The notes beneath the pieces are model-generated. The model was given only the letters and a program-made list of their open reading frames with translations, had not been told where the DNA came from and ran no database searches. Source: Woeseiaceae bacterium (GTDB lineage: Bacteria; Pseudomonadota; Gammaproteobacteria; Steroidobacterales; Woeseiaceae). Taken from it: 36,821 nucleotides of DNA. The first letter of the stretch is position 1. Every line of letters starts with the position of its first letter. The position numbers and the translations under genes were made by a program. Below, in pieces: positions 24,661 through 32,755 of the stretch. The stretch is from the NCBI GenBank assembly GCA_029243005.1, contig JAQWSV010000100.1:1-36821 (forward strand), written 5' to 3'.

Positions 24661-25434
24661 ATGTGCCTGATTGTTTTTGCGTGGCAGTCACATCCAGGCT
24701 ATCGCTTGGTGCTTGCCGCCAACCGCGATGAGCTTCACGCGCGCCCGACCCGGGAATTGCACTGGTGGCCAGACCGACCAGAGATTCTCGCAGGTCGGGA
24801 CCTTGAGGCCGGCGGTACCTGGCTTGCCGCCAGTCGACTGGGGCGCTTTGCCACCGTGACCAATTACCGCGAAGGCCGGCCAAACAAGGTCGGCCTTAAG
24901 TCCCGAGGTGCATTGGTCACGGACTTTGTCACCGGTGACGGCTCACCTGAAGCGTTTGTCCGCCAGATCGAGGATAAGCGATATGCGGGCTTCAGCCTAC
25001 TCGTGGCATCGGGCGACGAGCTCTGGTACATCTCGAATCGTGGCGACGGGCCGGTCCGGCTCGCGCCGGGAATCTACGGACTCAGCAATGCCGCACTCGA
25101 CACGCCATGGTCAAAGCTCGTTCGCAGTCGTGATCGCCTGACCGAAGTTCTCGAAACCAGCGAGGTCGACGACGACGCTTTGATCGGGATTCTGTCCGAT
25201 CGGGAGCCCGTGCTGGTAACCGATGTGAAAGATGACTCCCTGCCGTTCGAACTGGCACCTACCGTGACAGCGCCATTCATCGTAGCGCCCGACTACGGCA
25301 CCCGATGCACCACCGTCGTGCGCTGGCACAACGACGATATAGTGGCAGTGACCGAGCGCCGATTCGATGCTGACGGCGAAAACACCGGCGAGGAAATGTA
25401 TCGATTTGGGATCGGTGGTCAGGACGACCGGTAG
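24661..25434 (+). CDS. NRDE-family (TANGO2-like) protein
   Basis: 257 aa with the defining N-terminal motif MCLIVFAWQSHPGYRLVLAANRDELHARPT (Cys2 and NRDE at 21-24), WWPDRPEILAGRDLEAGGTWLAASRLGRFATVTNYRE, and GIYGLSNAALDTPWSKL. The fold is related to N-terminal nucleophile hydrolases, and Cys2 could be the nucleophile. The biochemical role is unsettled; eukaryotic TANGO2 is linked to lipid or heme handling. It starts 9 nt after nudC, and its last 16 nt overlap the convergent esterase. Confidence 0.9.
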   Translation: MCLIVFAWQSHPGYRLVLAANRDELHARPTRELHWWPDRPEILAGRDLEAGGTWLAASRLGRFATVTNYREGRPNKVGLKSRGALVTDFVTGDGSPEAFVRQIEDKRYAGFSLLVASGDELWYISNRGDGPVRLAPGIYGLSNAALDTPWSKLVRSRDRLTEVLETSEVDDDALIGILSDREPVLVTDVKDDSLPFELAPTVTAPFIVAPDYGTRCTTVVRWHNDDIVAVTERRFDADGENTGEEMYRFGIGGQDDR

Positions 25435-26102
25435 ATCGATCCCAGCCAGTTGCGAATATGCGTAATCTCCTCCGTGCACACTGCATGTGCCATCGGGTAG
25501 TCACGCCACTCGACCGAAAAACCGCTGTCCTGCAGCAAGTCCCTAGAGCTCTCACCCAGTCCCACGGGGACAACGGGGTCAAACGAACCATGGGCCATGA
25601 AGATCTTCATATCGCGGGATTGTGACTGCGCATTGTTAAGAACTTCGGCGTCCAGGGTGTCACGCAACGGTACGTAAGTAGACAGCGCCATCAGGCCGCC
25701 CAGCGGCTCGCTGAATCGCGTCGCCGTATGCAATGCAATCGCGCCGCCCTGAGAAAAGCCGGCAACCACGATCTTCTTACAGGGGATACCACGCTCGTAC
25801 TCCTGCTTGATCAACCCCTCTAGGATGTCACCGCTGGCGCGAATACCTTCCTCATCCTGCGGCCCGCCGCGTTCTAGCGTCAGGATGTCGTACCACGCTC
25901 GCATACTCGTGCCACCATTGATCGTAACCGGACGAACAGGGGCGTGCGGAAACACGTATCTCAGCCGGACCTCATCACCAAGATCGAGGTCGGGCACGAT
26001 CGGCTCGAAATCGTGTCCATCGGCGCCCAGCCCGTGAAGCCAGATGACCGAACCATCCGGATCCGGGCCCGGATCCACTTCAACAACCCCCGTTTTCCCC
26101 AT
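25419..26102 (-). CDS. Carboxylesterase / phospholipase (alpha/beta hydrolase, Abhydrolase_2)
   Basis: A 227-aa cytosolic hydrolase of the Pseudomonas carboxylesterase / acyl-protein thioesterase-like family. It has the oxyanion-hole region VIWLHGLGADGHDFEPIVPDL, FPHAPVRPVTINGGTSMRAWYDI, the nucleophile elbow GFSQGG (Ser), catalytic Asp in MAHGSFDPVVPV and catalytic His in YPMAHAVCTEEI. All three triad residues are in the expected places and the length is normal. Natural substrate unknown; short acyl esters or lysophospholipids are usual. Stands alone; convergent with the NRDE gene. Confidence 0.93.
   Translation of the reverse strand: MGKTGVVEVDPGPDPDGSVIWLHGLGADGHDFEPIVPDLDLGDEVRLRYVFPHAPVRPVTINGGTSMRAWYDILTLERGGPQDEEGIRASGDILEGLIKQEYERGIPCKKIVVAGFSQGGAIALHTATRFSEPLGGLMALSTYVPLRDTLDAEVLNNAQSQSRDMKIFMAHGSFDPVVPVGLGESSRDLLQDSGFSVEWRDYPMAHAVCTEEITHIRNWLGSIYRSS
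26059..26076. repeat. 18-bp perfect palindrome GGATCCGGGCCCGGATCC
   Basis: It lies within the first codons of the esterase gene, encoding a Pro-Asp-Gly stretch. Together with the related dyad at 26165-26180 it brackets the esterase start and the lptM upstream region. Confidence 0.6.
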
Positions 26103-26164
26103 GCGTCGCTATTCCTACCAAAAAGGCGTGCAGTGTAATGGAAATACGCTTACTTCGGTCAATT

Positions 26165-26180
26165 CCGGATACGGATCCGG
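26165..26180. repeat. CCGGAT-ACGG-ATCCGG inverted repeat
   Basis: A perfect 6-bp inverted repeat with a 4-nt centre in the 132-bp divergent esterase/lptM gap. It shares the GGATCCGG core with the palindrome about 100 bp away, so it may be a regulator site; chance in GC-rich DNA is possible. Confidence 0.4.
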
Positions 26181-26234
26181 TGCGCTGCATCGCGGTTTTG
26201 CAGGGCGATGTGGTATACCATCCCGATAATTGTC

Positions 26235-26435
26235 ATGGATAATTTAGTGAAACGTATCGCCGTTGCGCTGTTGGCGACCTTTGTTCTTGCCGGTTGTGGT
26301 CAGAAAGGGCGATTGTTTCTGCCAGGCGGCCCGAATACGGTGCAGCTAGCCACGCCGTTGCAGGAGAATGCCGAGGCCGATGAAGATCGTGGCGAAGACG
26401 ATGACGATGAAACTCTGATAACAATCCAGAACTAA
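26235..26435 (+). CDS. lptM: LPS-assembly lipoprotein LptM (YifL family)
   Basis: A small outer-membrane lipoprotein; E. coli LptM helps oxidative maturation of the LptD translocon. From ATG 26235 it is 66 aa: a short basic start and hydrophobic segment, the lipobox LAGC (Cys21), and directly after it the family signature CGQKGRLFLPGG. The rest is an acidic tail with runs of Glu and Asp (ENAEADEDRGEDDDDET). The track start (26208) adds nine non-family residues. It is normally beside lysA and dapF; here neither is present, and polA follows 31 nt later. Confidence 0.88.
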   Translation: MDNLVKRIAVALLATFVLAGCGQKGRLFLPGGPNTVQLATPLQENAEADEDRGEDDDDETLITIQN

Positions 26436-26442
26436 AACGGGA

Positions 26443-26456
26443 GCGGGACTGCCCGC
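26443..26456 (+). repeat. GCGGG-ACTG-CCCGC hairpin just before polA
   Basis: A perfect 5-bp GC stem with a 4-nt loop ending 10 nt before the polA ATG, where a ribosome site would be. polA has no evident Shine-Dalgarno; a GGGAG is at 26439-26443, at the foot of the hairpin. Folding could bring that GGGAG nearer to the start codon. Confidence 0.35.
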
Positions 26457-26466
26457 CAACAAGCTG

Positions 26467-29166
26467 ATGAGCGACGGCAAAATCGTCCTGGTGGACGGTT
26501 CCTCTTATTTGTATCGCGCATACCACGCGCTACCGAAACTGACCAGTTCACGTGGCGAGCCCACCGGCGCCATTCATGGCGTACTGAACATGATCGCCAA
26601 GTTGATGGCGGAAGAGAACACCGAGCATTTCGTCGTGGTATTCGACGCGCCAGGCAAGACCTTTCGGGACGACCTCTATCCGGAATACAAGGCGAACCGG
26701 GACGCGATGCCCGACGACCTCCGCGAACAGATTCAGCCCCTGCTGGATACGATTCCTGCAATGGGCCTGCCGCTTTTATATATCGGGGGGGTCGAAGCCG
26801 ATGATGTAATCGGCACGCTGAGCCGACAGGCTGCAGAAGCCGGGATGGACGTCCTGGTATCGACCGGCGACAAGGACATGACACAGCTCGTCAATGACCG
26901 GGTGACGATCGTCAATACGATGACCGGCGCCGTGCTTGATCGCGACGGTGTCAAAGAGAAGTTTGACGTGTTTCCCGAACAGATCATCGATTGGCTCGCA
27001 CTCGTGGGCGACTCATCGGACAACATTCCGGGTGTGCCGAAGGTCGGCGCCAAAACCGCAGCCAAGTGGCTCAATGAATACGGATCGGCCGACGGCATTG
27101 TCAAGAACGCAGAAGCCATCAAGGGCAAAGTTGGCGAGAGCCTGCGCGACAACCTGGAACAGTTATCCCTATCACGCGAGCTCGCCACCATTCGGCAGGA
27201 CGTTGAACTGGACGACCAACCTGCAGAACTAAAGCGGGCGGCGCCGGACACTGACACCCTTCGAGAGATCTTCACCAGGCTCGAATTGAGGCGCATGCTG
27301 AGCCAGCTTGATGAAGCCGAGGACGCTGAAGAGGAGTCCGGGCCGGCCACCAATGACAAGGTCGACTGCGAAACCGTGCTGACCTGGGAGGCTTTTGACC
27401 GATGGTTGGAGAAGATTGAATCAGCGGCGCTGGTCGCAATCGATACCGAGACTACGAGCGTCAATTACATGGAAGCCGAACTGGTCGGTATCTCATTGGC
27501 CATCGAAACCGGTGAGGCAACTTACATTCCGGTTGCCCACGATTATCCCGGCGCACCCGATCAGCTCAGGCGCGATGACGTGCTAACCGCAATGAGGTCG
27601 TTTTTGCAGGACCCGGACAAAAAGAAAGTCGGTCACCACCTTAAATACGACGCACACATCTTCGCGCGCTACGACATCTCTCTTCGCGGTATGGCATTTG
27701 ATTCGATGCTCGAGTCCTATGTACTGAACAGTGTCGCTACGCGTCATGACATGGATTCAGTCGCAGGCTTCTACCTGAACATCAACACGATTCACTACGA
27801 AGATGTAGCCGGCAAAGGTGCCAAACAACTCACCTTCAACCAGGTCGACCTAGAACAGGCGGCACCCTATGCGGCGGAAGACGCAGATATCACGCTCAGA
27901 CTCCACGAGCACCTTTGGGGCGAATTACAGAAGGAGCCATCGCTCAGGTCCATCTACGAAGACATCGAGCAACCGCTGGTTCCCGTCCTCCTCGGTATGG
28001 AAGAAACCGGCGTATTACTCGATCGCAACATGTTGAAAAAGCAAAGCGGCGCACTCGCGGAAACCATGGCCGAATTGGAAGCGTCGGCTCACGAGCAGGC
28101 CGGTGGACCATTCAACCTCGGCAGCCCGAAGCAACTGCAGGAAATTCTGTTCAGCGAACTGGGATTGCCCGTCATTCGCAAGACGCCCAAGGGTCAGCCG
28201 TCCACGGCAGAAGATGTCCTCCAGGAACTAGCTGTCGACTACGATCTGCCTCGTATCATCCTGGATTACCGCAGCGTCAGTAAGTTGAAGAGCACCTATA
28301 CCGACAAGCTGCCGCTGCAGATTTCGGAGACCACCGGTCGCATTCATACCTCCTATCACCAGGCAGTCGCGGCAACCGGACGACTCTCGTCGACCAACCC
28401 GAATCTGCAGAACATCCCGATTCGTACGCCGGAAGGCCGCAAGATTCGCCAGGCATTCGTTCCCCCCGACGGCACCGTTTTGCTCGCTGCAGACTATTCC
28501 CAGATCGAGTTGCGCATCATGGCACACCTGTCCAGGGACAAAGGTCTACTTGCCGCCTTCGGTGATGACCGCGACGTGCACGCGGCGACCGCAGCCGAGG
28601 TATTCGAGTTGGACCCGGACGATGTCACAGCTGATCACCGACGTTCGGCGAAGGCTATCAACTTCGGCCTGATGTATGGCATGTCCGCTTTCGGTCTGGG
28701 GAAGCAACTTGGTATCGGTCGGGGCCAGGCCCAAGAATACATGGATCTTTATTTCGACCGCTATCCCGGGGTCAAACAATTCATGGATGACATTCGCGAC
28801 CGGGCTCGCCAGGAAGGCTACGTCGAGACCGAGTTCGGCCGTCGTCTGTACCTGCCGGAGATTACCGACCGCAACGTGCAGCGACGCCAGTACGCCGAGC
28901 GCAGCGCAATCAACGCACCCATGCAGGGGACAGCGGCCGACATCATCAAGCGCGCGATGATAACGGTGCAGACCTGGCTTGAAGACAGCAAGGCACCGGC
29001 GAGAATGATCATGCAGGTACACGACGAACTCGTCTTCGAGGTGGCGGAAAAATCGATCGATGATGTGCGCGAGGAAATCATCGCCCTGATGAGTGCCGCC
29101 GCCGACCTAGCAGTCCCGCTGAAAGTCGACGCTGGGGTCGGATTCAACTGGGACGAAGCGCACTGA
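26467..29166 (+). CDS. polA: DNA polymerase I
   Basis: Fills gaps and removes RNA primers during lagging-strand synthesis and repair. 899 aa, close to the E. coli length, with all three domains. The 5'-3' nuclease (1 to about 290) shows VDGSSYLYRAYHALP, FDAPGKTFRDDLYPEYKANR, EADDVIGTL, STGDKDMTQLV and GDSSDNIPGVPKVGAKTAAKWL. The 3'-5' exonuclease (about 310-510) keeps its metal ligands (AIDTETTS, KYDAHIF, YAAEDADIT), so proofreading is likely intact. The polymerase (about 520-899) has motif A LLAADYSQIELRIMAHLS, motif B RRSAKAINFGLMYGMSAFGL and motif C QVHDELVFEV. It probably shares a transcript with lptM. Confidence 0.97.
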   Translation: MSDGKIVLVDGSSYLYRAYHALPKLTSSRGEPTGAIHGVLNMIAKLMAEENTEHFVVVFDAPGKTFRDDLYPEYKANRDAMPDDLREQIQPLLDTIPAMGLPLLYIGGVEADDVIGTLSRQAAEAGMDVLVSTGDKDMTQLVNDRVTIVNTMTGAVLDRDGVKEKFDVFPEQIIDWLALVGDSSDNIPGVPKVGAKTAAKWLNEYGSADGIVKNAEAIKGKVGESLRDNLEQLSLSRELATIRQDVELDDQPAELKRAAPDTDTLREIFTRLELRRMLSQLDEAEDAEEESGPATNDKVDCETVLTWEAFDRWLEKIESAALVAIDTETTSVNYMEAELVGISLAIETGEATYIPVAHDYPGAPDQLRRDDVLTAMRSFLQDPDKKKVGHHLKYDAHIFARYDISLRGMAFDSMLESYVLNSVATRHDMDSVAGFYLNINTIHYEDVAGKGAKQLTFNQVDLEQAAPYAAEDADITLRLHEHLWGELQKEPSLRSIYEDIEQPLVPVLLGMEETGVLLDRNMLKKQSGALAETMAELEASAHEQAGGPFNLGSPKQLQEILFSELGLPVIRKTPKGQPSTAEDVLQELAVDYDLPRIILDYRSVSKLKSTYTDKLPLQISETTGRIHTSYHQAVAATGRLSSTNPNLQNIPIRTPEGRKIRQAFVPPDGTVLLAADYSQIELRIMAHLSRDKGLLAAFGDDRDVHAATAAEVFELDPDDVTADHRRSAKAINFGLMYGMSAFGLGKQLGIGRGQAQEYMDLYFDRYPGVKQFMDDIRDRARQEGYVETEFGRRLYLPEITDRNVQRRQYAERSAINAPMQGTAADIIKRAMITVQTWLEDSKAPARMIMQVHDELVFEVAEKSIDDVREEIIALMSAAADLAVPLKVDAGVGFNWDEAH

Positions 29167-29252
29167 TCTTCGCGCACCTGGACCGTTATCAGTCCTTTGG
29201 AGGTGCCGTCCTGTCTGTCGAGCAGCAAGAATCGGACTGATAAATCAAGTAA

Positions 29253-29408
29253 TTGAAAACGAGGGAACTTGTCGGGTAGATACGGTTCAAAGTATCTGAG
29301 TGAGTTGGTCACTTTCCCGCTTACCTCCCTAGACGGGGTAGCAACACGGCCACCCCAAACCGGTTGCCTATATCAACCCCGGTTGTTCGCAACCGGGCGG
29401 GGGGGTTT
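29253..29408 (+). ncRNA. Candidate small RNA between polA and engB (Spot 42 / ErsA position)
   Basis: In E. coli (spf) and Pseudomonas (ersA) a small RNA gene lies between polA and engB. Here the 206-bp gap and the following bases hold a weak promoter-like pair, TTGAAA (29253-29258) and TAGATA (29277-29282) with an 18-nt spacer, and a strong hairpin at 29378-29397 followed by a G-run and TTT. That predicts an RNA of about 115-120 nt from near 29289. I could not align it with Spot 42 by eye; the call rests on position, promoter and hairpin. Confidence 0.25.
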
Positions 29409-29993
29409 CATCTCGCCGAGAAAGCGGTTCAGAACCTCACGCGCCTCGTCCACTCCCTTGCGATTCAGCGCTGAGAACAACTGGACTGACACGCGGTCGG
29501 TCAGCGCTCTGGCCACCTCGAGATGCGCGGTCGCAGCCTGCCCCCTTTTCAATTTGTCTGCTTTGGTCAGCAGCAAGTGCACCGGCAGTGAGACAGACTC
29601 CGCAAAGGTAAGCATCTGCTCATCGAAGGCTGTCAGTCTGCGACGGATATCGACAACCAGCAATAAGCCCGCCAGGCTCTCGCGCGACTCGAAGTACTCC
29701 TGTAGCAACCGCCCCCAATGATCCCGGACCTTGTCGGAGACCCTGGCGAAACCGTAACCTGGGAGATCGACCAGACGCTGGTCCGGGCGCAATTCAAAAA
29801 AGTTGACGAGCTGGGTACGGCCGGGTGTCTTGCTCGTCCGGGCGAACTGCCGCCGATTCACGATGACATTGATCGCACTGGATTTGCCGGCATTCGAGCG
29901 GCCGGCGACGGCCACTTCCGAGCCTCTGTCAGGCAGGAACTGCGCAGGCGCATTAGCGCTCAGAATGAAGCGTGCATCCGGGAATTGCGACAT
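29373..29993 (-). CDS. engB: Ribosome biogenesis GTP-binding protein EngB
   Basis: An essential GTPase for 50S ribosome assembly (YihA/YsxC). From ATG 29993 it is 206 aa: G1 [15 protein letters not shown], the switch region [15 protein letters not shown]3 [22 protein letters not shown]4 [12 protein letters not shown] and G5 [11 protein letters not shown]. The N-terminal [28 protein letters not shown] is family-like, whereas the track start at 30083 adds 30 unrelated residues. It is convergent with polA and divergent from cytochrome c4, as in Pseudomonas. Confidence 0.95.
   Translation of the reverse strand: MSQFPDARFILSANAPAQFLPDRGSEVAVAGRSNAGKSSAINVIVNRRQFARTSKTPGRTQLVNFFELRPDQRLVDLPGYGFARVSDKVRDHWGRLLQEYFESRESLAGLLLVVDIRRRLTAFDEQMLTFAESVSLPVHLLLTKADKLKRGQAATAHLEVARALTDRVSVQLFSALNRKGVDEAREVLNRFLGEMKPPRPVANNRG
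29378..29397. terminator. CCCGGTTG-TTCG-CAACCGGG hairpin between convergent polA and engB
   Basis: A perfect 8-bp stem with a stable TTCG tetraloop, overlapping the last codons of engB. On the plus strand it is followed by GCGGGGGGGTTTC, with AACCCC before it, so the stem can extend partly. The T-run is short, so Rho-independent ending would be weak. A further AACCGGTTG copy at 29358-29366 could pair alternatively with the right arm. Confidence 0.4.
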
Positions 29994-30135
29994 AGGAACG
30001 GCCCACGATGTGTGTATAATTTGGGGCTTGCTGGCCGAAGGGTCCTCGATTCTGACGGCTCCGGCGGCCGGCATCAAGGCCACCGGCCGATTCTGAGATC
30101 GTCGCCATACAGGCGCGAATCCGCGGAATCACGAA

Positions 30136-30164
30136 TTGACGTGACGTCCCTTATCGGTTTAATT
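30136..30164 (+). promoter_or_regulatory. Candidate promoter of the cytochrome c4 gene
   Basis: TTGACG (30136-30141) and TTAATT (30159-30164), 17 nt apart, about 58 nt before the ATG at 30222. The -10 is poor. A perfect TATAAT at 30015-30020 is an alternative but would give a leader of about 200 nt. Confidence 0.3.
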
Positions 30165-30221
30165 GCAATGAAATTTTCGCGGCAGTTGACCTGACGCACG
30201 ATTGAGTACGGTTTTAAGGAT

Positions 30222-30842
30222 ATGACGAACAAATTTGCGGCTCTGGCCACCCTCGTTTTTTTCTCCGGCACCGTCCAGGCAGATGGCTTTGTGGAAGGCG
30301 ACGCCCAGGCTGGCCAGGCCAAGTCGATTACCTGTGGGGCCTGTCACGGGCAGGACGGCAACAGCGTGAACCCGGTATGGCCCAGCATCGCAGGGCAGCA
30401 CGCGACCTACATGGTCGAGCAGCTGCTGGCATTCAAGAACGGTACCCGTTCCGCGCCTCTGATGCTCGGTCAGGTCATGACACTGACCGAAGAGGATATG
30501 CGCAACCTGTCCGTGTACTACGAAGGCATGTCGCCGGCAGCAAAATCGGTGGCCGACCCGTCCGCCATCAGCCTCGGCCAGCGTCTCTATCGTGGCGGCG
30601 ATCGTGAGTCGAGCGCCAGCGCGTGCAGCGCGTGCCATGGCCCGACGGGGCGTGGCAATCCGGCGAACTCCGTACCAGCCATTCGCGGTCAGTATGCCGT
30701 TTATGCAGCGGCGCAACTGCGCGCTTATGCCAGTGGTGCCCGCAAGTCCGACGGCCCGACACGCGTAATGCGTGATATCGCTGCGACATTAAGTGAAGAA
30801 GAAATTGTCGCCGTCACCTCTTACATGCAAGGTTTGCAGTAG
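30222..30842 (+). CDS. Cytochrome c4 (diheme)
   Basis: A periplasmic, usually membrane-associated diheme electron carrier that feeds terminal oxidases such as cbb3. 206 aa with a signal peptide (MTNKFAALATLVFFSGTVQA, cleavage before DG) and two similar cytochrome c domains, each with one heme site: CGACH (Cys38, Cys41, His42) and CSACH (Cys135, Cys138, His139). Length and the paired-domain layout fit cytochrome c4. AAGGA lies only 1 nt before the ATG, an unusually short spacing. The DsbA-like gene follows 70 nt downstream, the same order as in Pseudomonas, consistent with shared cytochrome and disulfide maturation in the periplasm. Confidence 0.92.
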   Translation: MTNKFAALATLVFFSGTVQADGFVEGDAQAGQAKSITCGACHGQDGNSVNPVWPSIAGQHATYMVEQLLAFKNGTRSAPLMLGQVMTLTEEDMRNLSVYYEGMSPAAKSVADPSAISLGQRLYRGGDRESSASACSACHGPTGRGNPANSVPAIRGQYAVYAAAQLRAYASGARKSDGPTRVMRDIAATLSEEEIVAVTSYMQGLQ

Positions 30843-30912
30843 ATTGTTAAACCAACCCCGGGAAATTCGGTCACAGGTACTGATCTGGACTTTCCCTGCC
30901 GGAGTAATTCTG

Positions 30913-31749
30913 ATGAAGCGTTTTAGTATTCTCGCATTCTTTACATCTTTCCTGATTGCAGCCTGTGGCGACAGTGACGTGCATGTCGCAGAGCAACCCG
31001 TTGTGGCAGAGCCGGCTGCGCCCACGGTCGTCAAAACGCCTGCGCTGGTGGCTGACGATACGCAACCAGAAATGGTCGAGGAATCGGCGGCAGAAGAGGA
31101 AGAACTCCGGGCTACTGATCGGCCTATCATCCTGGCGCAGGAGCAACCGCAAGCAGCGACACGCGACTGGAAGTATGAAGAAGGCAGGCATTTCGCCCGG
31201 ATGGTGCCAGCTCAACCGACCGTCGGTGGTGCCGACAAGATCGAAGTCGCTGAAGTCTTCTGGTACGGCTGTAATCACTGCTATACCTTCGAGGAGTTCA
31301 TCAATCGCTGGAAAGAGGACATCCCGGCTAATGTGCGCTTTGTCCGCATTCCTGCGACGTGGAACCCACTGGTACAGCTTCACGCACGACTCTACTACAC
31401 GGAAGAAGTCCTCGTGAACAACGGCAAAATTGCCGATCCGGCAACCTTCCGGAATGCGGTATTTGCCGAGTATCACCGTCGTGGCAACCGACTGGCCTCG
31501 GTCGAGTCCATCGAGGAGTTGTTCGGAAAGCACGGTGTCAGCTCCGCTGACTTCAATAGCACCTGGAACTCCTTCGAGGTGTCGCAGAAACTGCGTGTCG
31601 CTCAGGACCTTGCTCGCCGCTACAGTATTTCCAGCGTTCCGACAATGGTCGTTAACGGCAAGTACCGGACGGGCGCAGCAGAGGCGGGTGGTTACCCGCA
31701 GCTCCTAGAAATGATCGACGAACTCGTCGAACGCGAAACTATTCGCTAG
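30913..31749 (+). CDS. dsbA: DsbA-like thiol:disulfide oxidoreductase, predicted lipoprotein
   Basis: Introduces disulfide bonds into exported proteins. From ATG 30913 (GGAG at 8 nt) the protein is 278 aa. It starts with a lipoprotein signal, MKRFSILAFFTSFLIAAC, with lipobox IAAC (Cys18, followed by Gly), then a long acidic Ala/Pro/Glu linker (about 20-80), then a DsbA fold: EVFWYGCNHCYTFEEF with the redox pair Cys120-Cys123, an alpha-helical insert, and the cis-proline loop SISSVPTMVVNGKYRT. Two oddities: the active site is CNHC rather than the usual CPHC, and lipidation would tether it, whereas E. coli and Pseudomonas DsbA are soluble. The longer track frame (30793) overlaps the cytochrome gene and is not likely used. 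Confidence 0.88.
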   Translation: MKRFSILAFFTSFLIAACGDSDVHVAEQPVVAEPAAPTVVKTPALVADDTQPEMVEESAAEEEELRATDRPIILAQEQPQAATRDWKYEEGRHFARMVPAQPTVGGADKIEVAEVFWYGCNHCYTFEEFINRWKEDIPANVRFVRIPATWNPLVQLHARLYYTEEVLVNNGKIADPATFRNAVFAEYHRRGNRLASVESIEELFGKHGVSSADFNSTWNSFEVSQKLRVAQDLARRYSISSVPTMVVNGKYRTGAAEAGGYPQLLEMIDELVERETIR

Positions 31750-31755
31750 AAACCG

Positions 31756-32685
31756 CTAGCCGGAATCTTCCGAAACTATCTGCCAACGCTTGCCTTCCGT
31801 ACGGCGCCAGTAGAGACGCTTGGTCGTGCGGACCGGACCGTCACTGGTCGCAAGCACCTGCGTGAATCGACTGAGGTAAAGGCCGGGGACTTCGGGATCG
31901 CCGACCAGCATGACGTCTTCGAGTCCAACGGACGCCAGTTGCCGCGCCTCGAATACGTTCATGCGATATGCGGCCCATTCACTTCTTTCCATGTCCCGGT
32001 ACCGGAAATCGTCCGCATACTGTGACAGGTAATCTAGGACATCACCGCGGGCGAGGCTGTCCCGCCACTGATCCAGGGCCAGCCGGAACTCGAGGCGCAG
32101 CGCATCAACTTGGGCTGCCGGCGCCCATCGGATCTCCCGGGCCACGATTACCGGTGTGACCAGCGGTTCAAGGCGACCGACAAGTTTCAGGATTTCTTCG
32201 TTGGGCAACGCCAGGCAGCCATCAGTGTCCAGCGGCGGTCGGTCGGGATTATTGTGGTCGACACCGTGCAACCAGATTCCGTAGCCTGTCCGCTCGTTGA
32301 AACGGTCCCAGGCATTCGGGTAATCCAGTGGAAACGCAGCAACACCGTACTTGTCGTGCAGCTTGCTCGTATCGAGGCTTTCCGTAATGAAATAAACGCC
32401 GAGCGGCGTGCGACGGTCCCAGGCTTTTTCCTTACCGGGCCCGTTGAGTCCAATCGACATGTAACGCTGGTCGATCGCGACGATATCCTCGCCAGCGCGC
32501 GCGAATCGATGCATCGTCGCCGAATTCGTTTCGGCAATCAGAATATCGGTAACGTTGTCGGGTACCTCGAGGAGCCAGGCCGGACGACGTTCGGCCGAGT
32601 CCACGACGACGCGTGAACTGTCATCCGCGACCGCATTGATCGCAAACAACAAGCCAGTAATCGTGGTGAACAGTGGAGCTTTCAT
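31756..32685 (-). CDS. L,D-transpeptidase (YkuD/YafK-like) with C-terminal NTF2-like domain
   Basis: A cell-wall enzyme candidate that would form or cut peptidoglycan or lipoprotein links in the periplasm. From ATG 32685 it is 309 aa with a signal peptide (MKAPLFTTITGLLFAINAVA). A YkuD-type catalytic domain (about 40-190) shows TPLGVYFITESLD, GIWLHGVDHNNPDRP (His) and TDGCLALPNEEI (catalytic Cys). The SDGC/TDGC form resembles YafK/DpaA more than the SHGC of classical LDTs. The C-terminal part (about 200-309) reads as an NTF2/SnoaL-like domain (DQWRDSLARGDVLDYLSQYADDF ... KRLYWRRTEGKRWQIVSED). Convergent with dsbA. Direction (transpeptidase or amidase) cannot be told. Confidence 0.85.
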   Translation of the reverse strand: MKAPLFTTITGLLFAINAVADDSSRVVVDSAERRPAWLLEVPDNVTDILIAETNSATMHRFARAGEDIVAIDQRYMSIGLNGPGKEKAWDRRTPLGVYFITESLDTSKLHDKYGVAAFPLDYPNAWDRFNERTGYGIWLHGVDHNNPDRPPLDTDGCLALPNEEILKLVGRLEPLVTPVIVAREIRWAPAAQVDALRLEFRLALDQWRDSLARGDVLDYLSQYADDFRYRDMERSEWAAYRMNVFEARQLASVGLEDVMLVGDPEVPGLYLSRFTQVLATSDGPVRTTKRLYWRRTEGKRWQIVSEDSG

Positions 32686-32755
32686 GTGCTCAATTGCACC
32701 GTGAGCTGGCCGAAAATACAAGCAGCTTTTTCACAAGTGCTGACTTGCGATCTCA

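Noticed and set aside
26733-27464. 243-aa minus-strand ORF, Ser-rich
   Set aside because: Shadow of polA; low-complexity Ser/Thr/Leu composition results from reading GC-rich codons backwards.
30015-30020. Perfect TATAAT as main promoter of the cytochrome c4 gene
   Set aside because: It would give a leader of about 200 nt and has no suitable -35; a closer candidate exists, though also weak.
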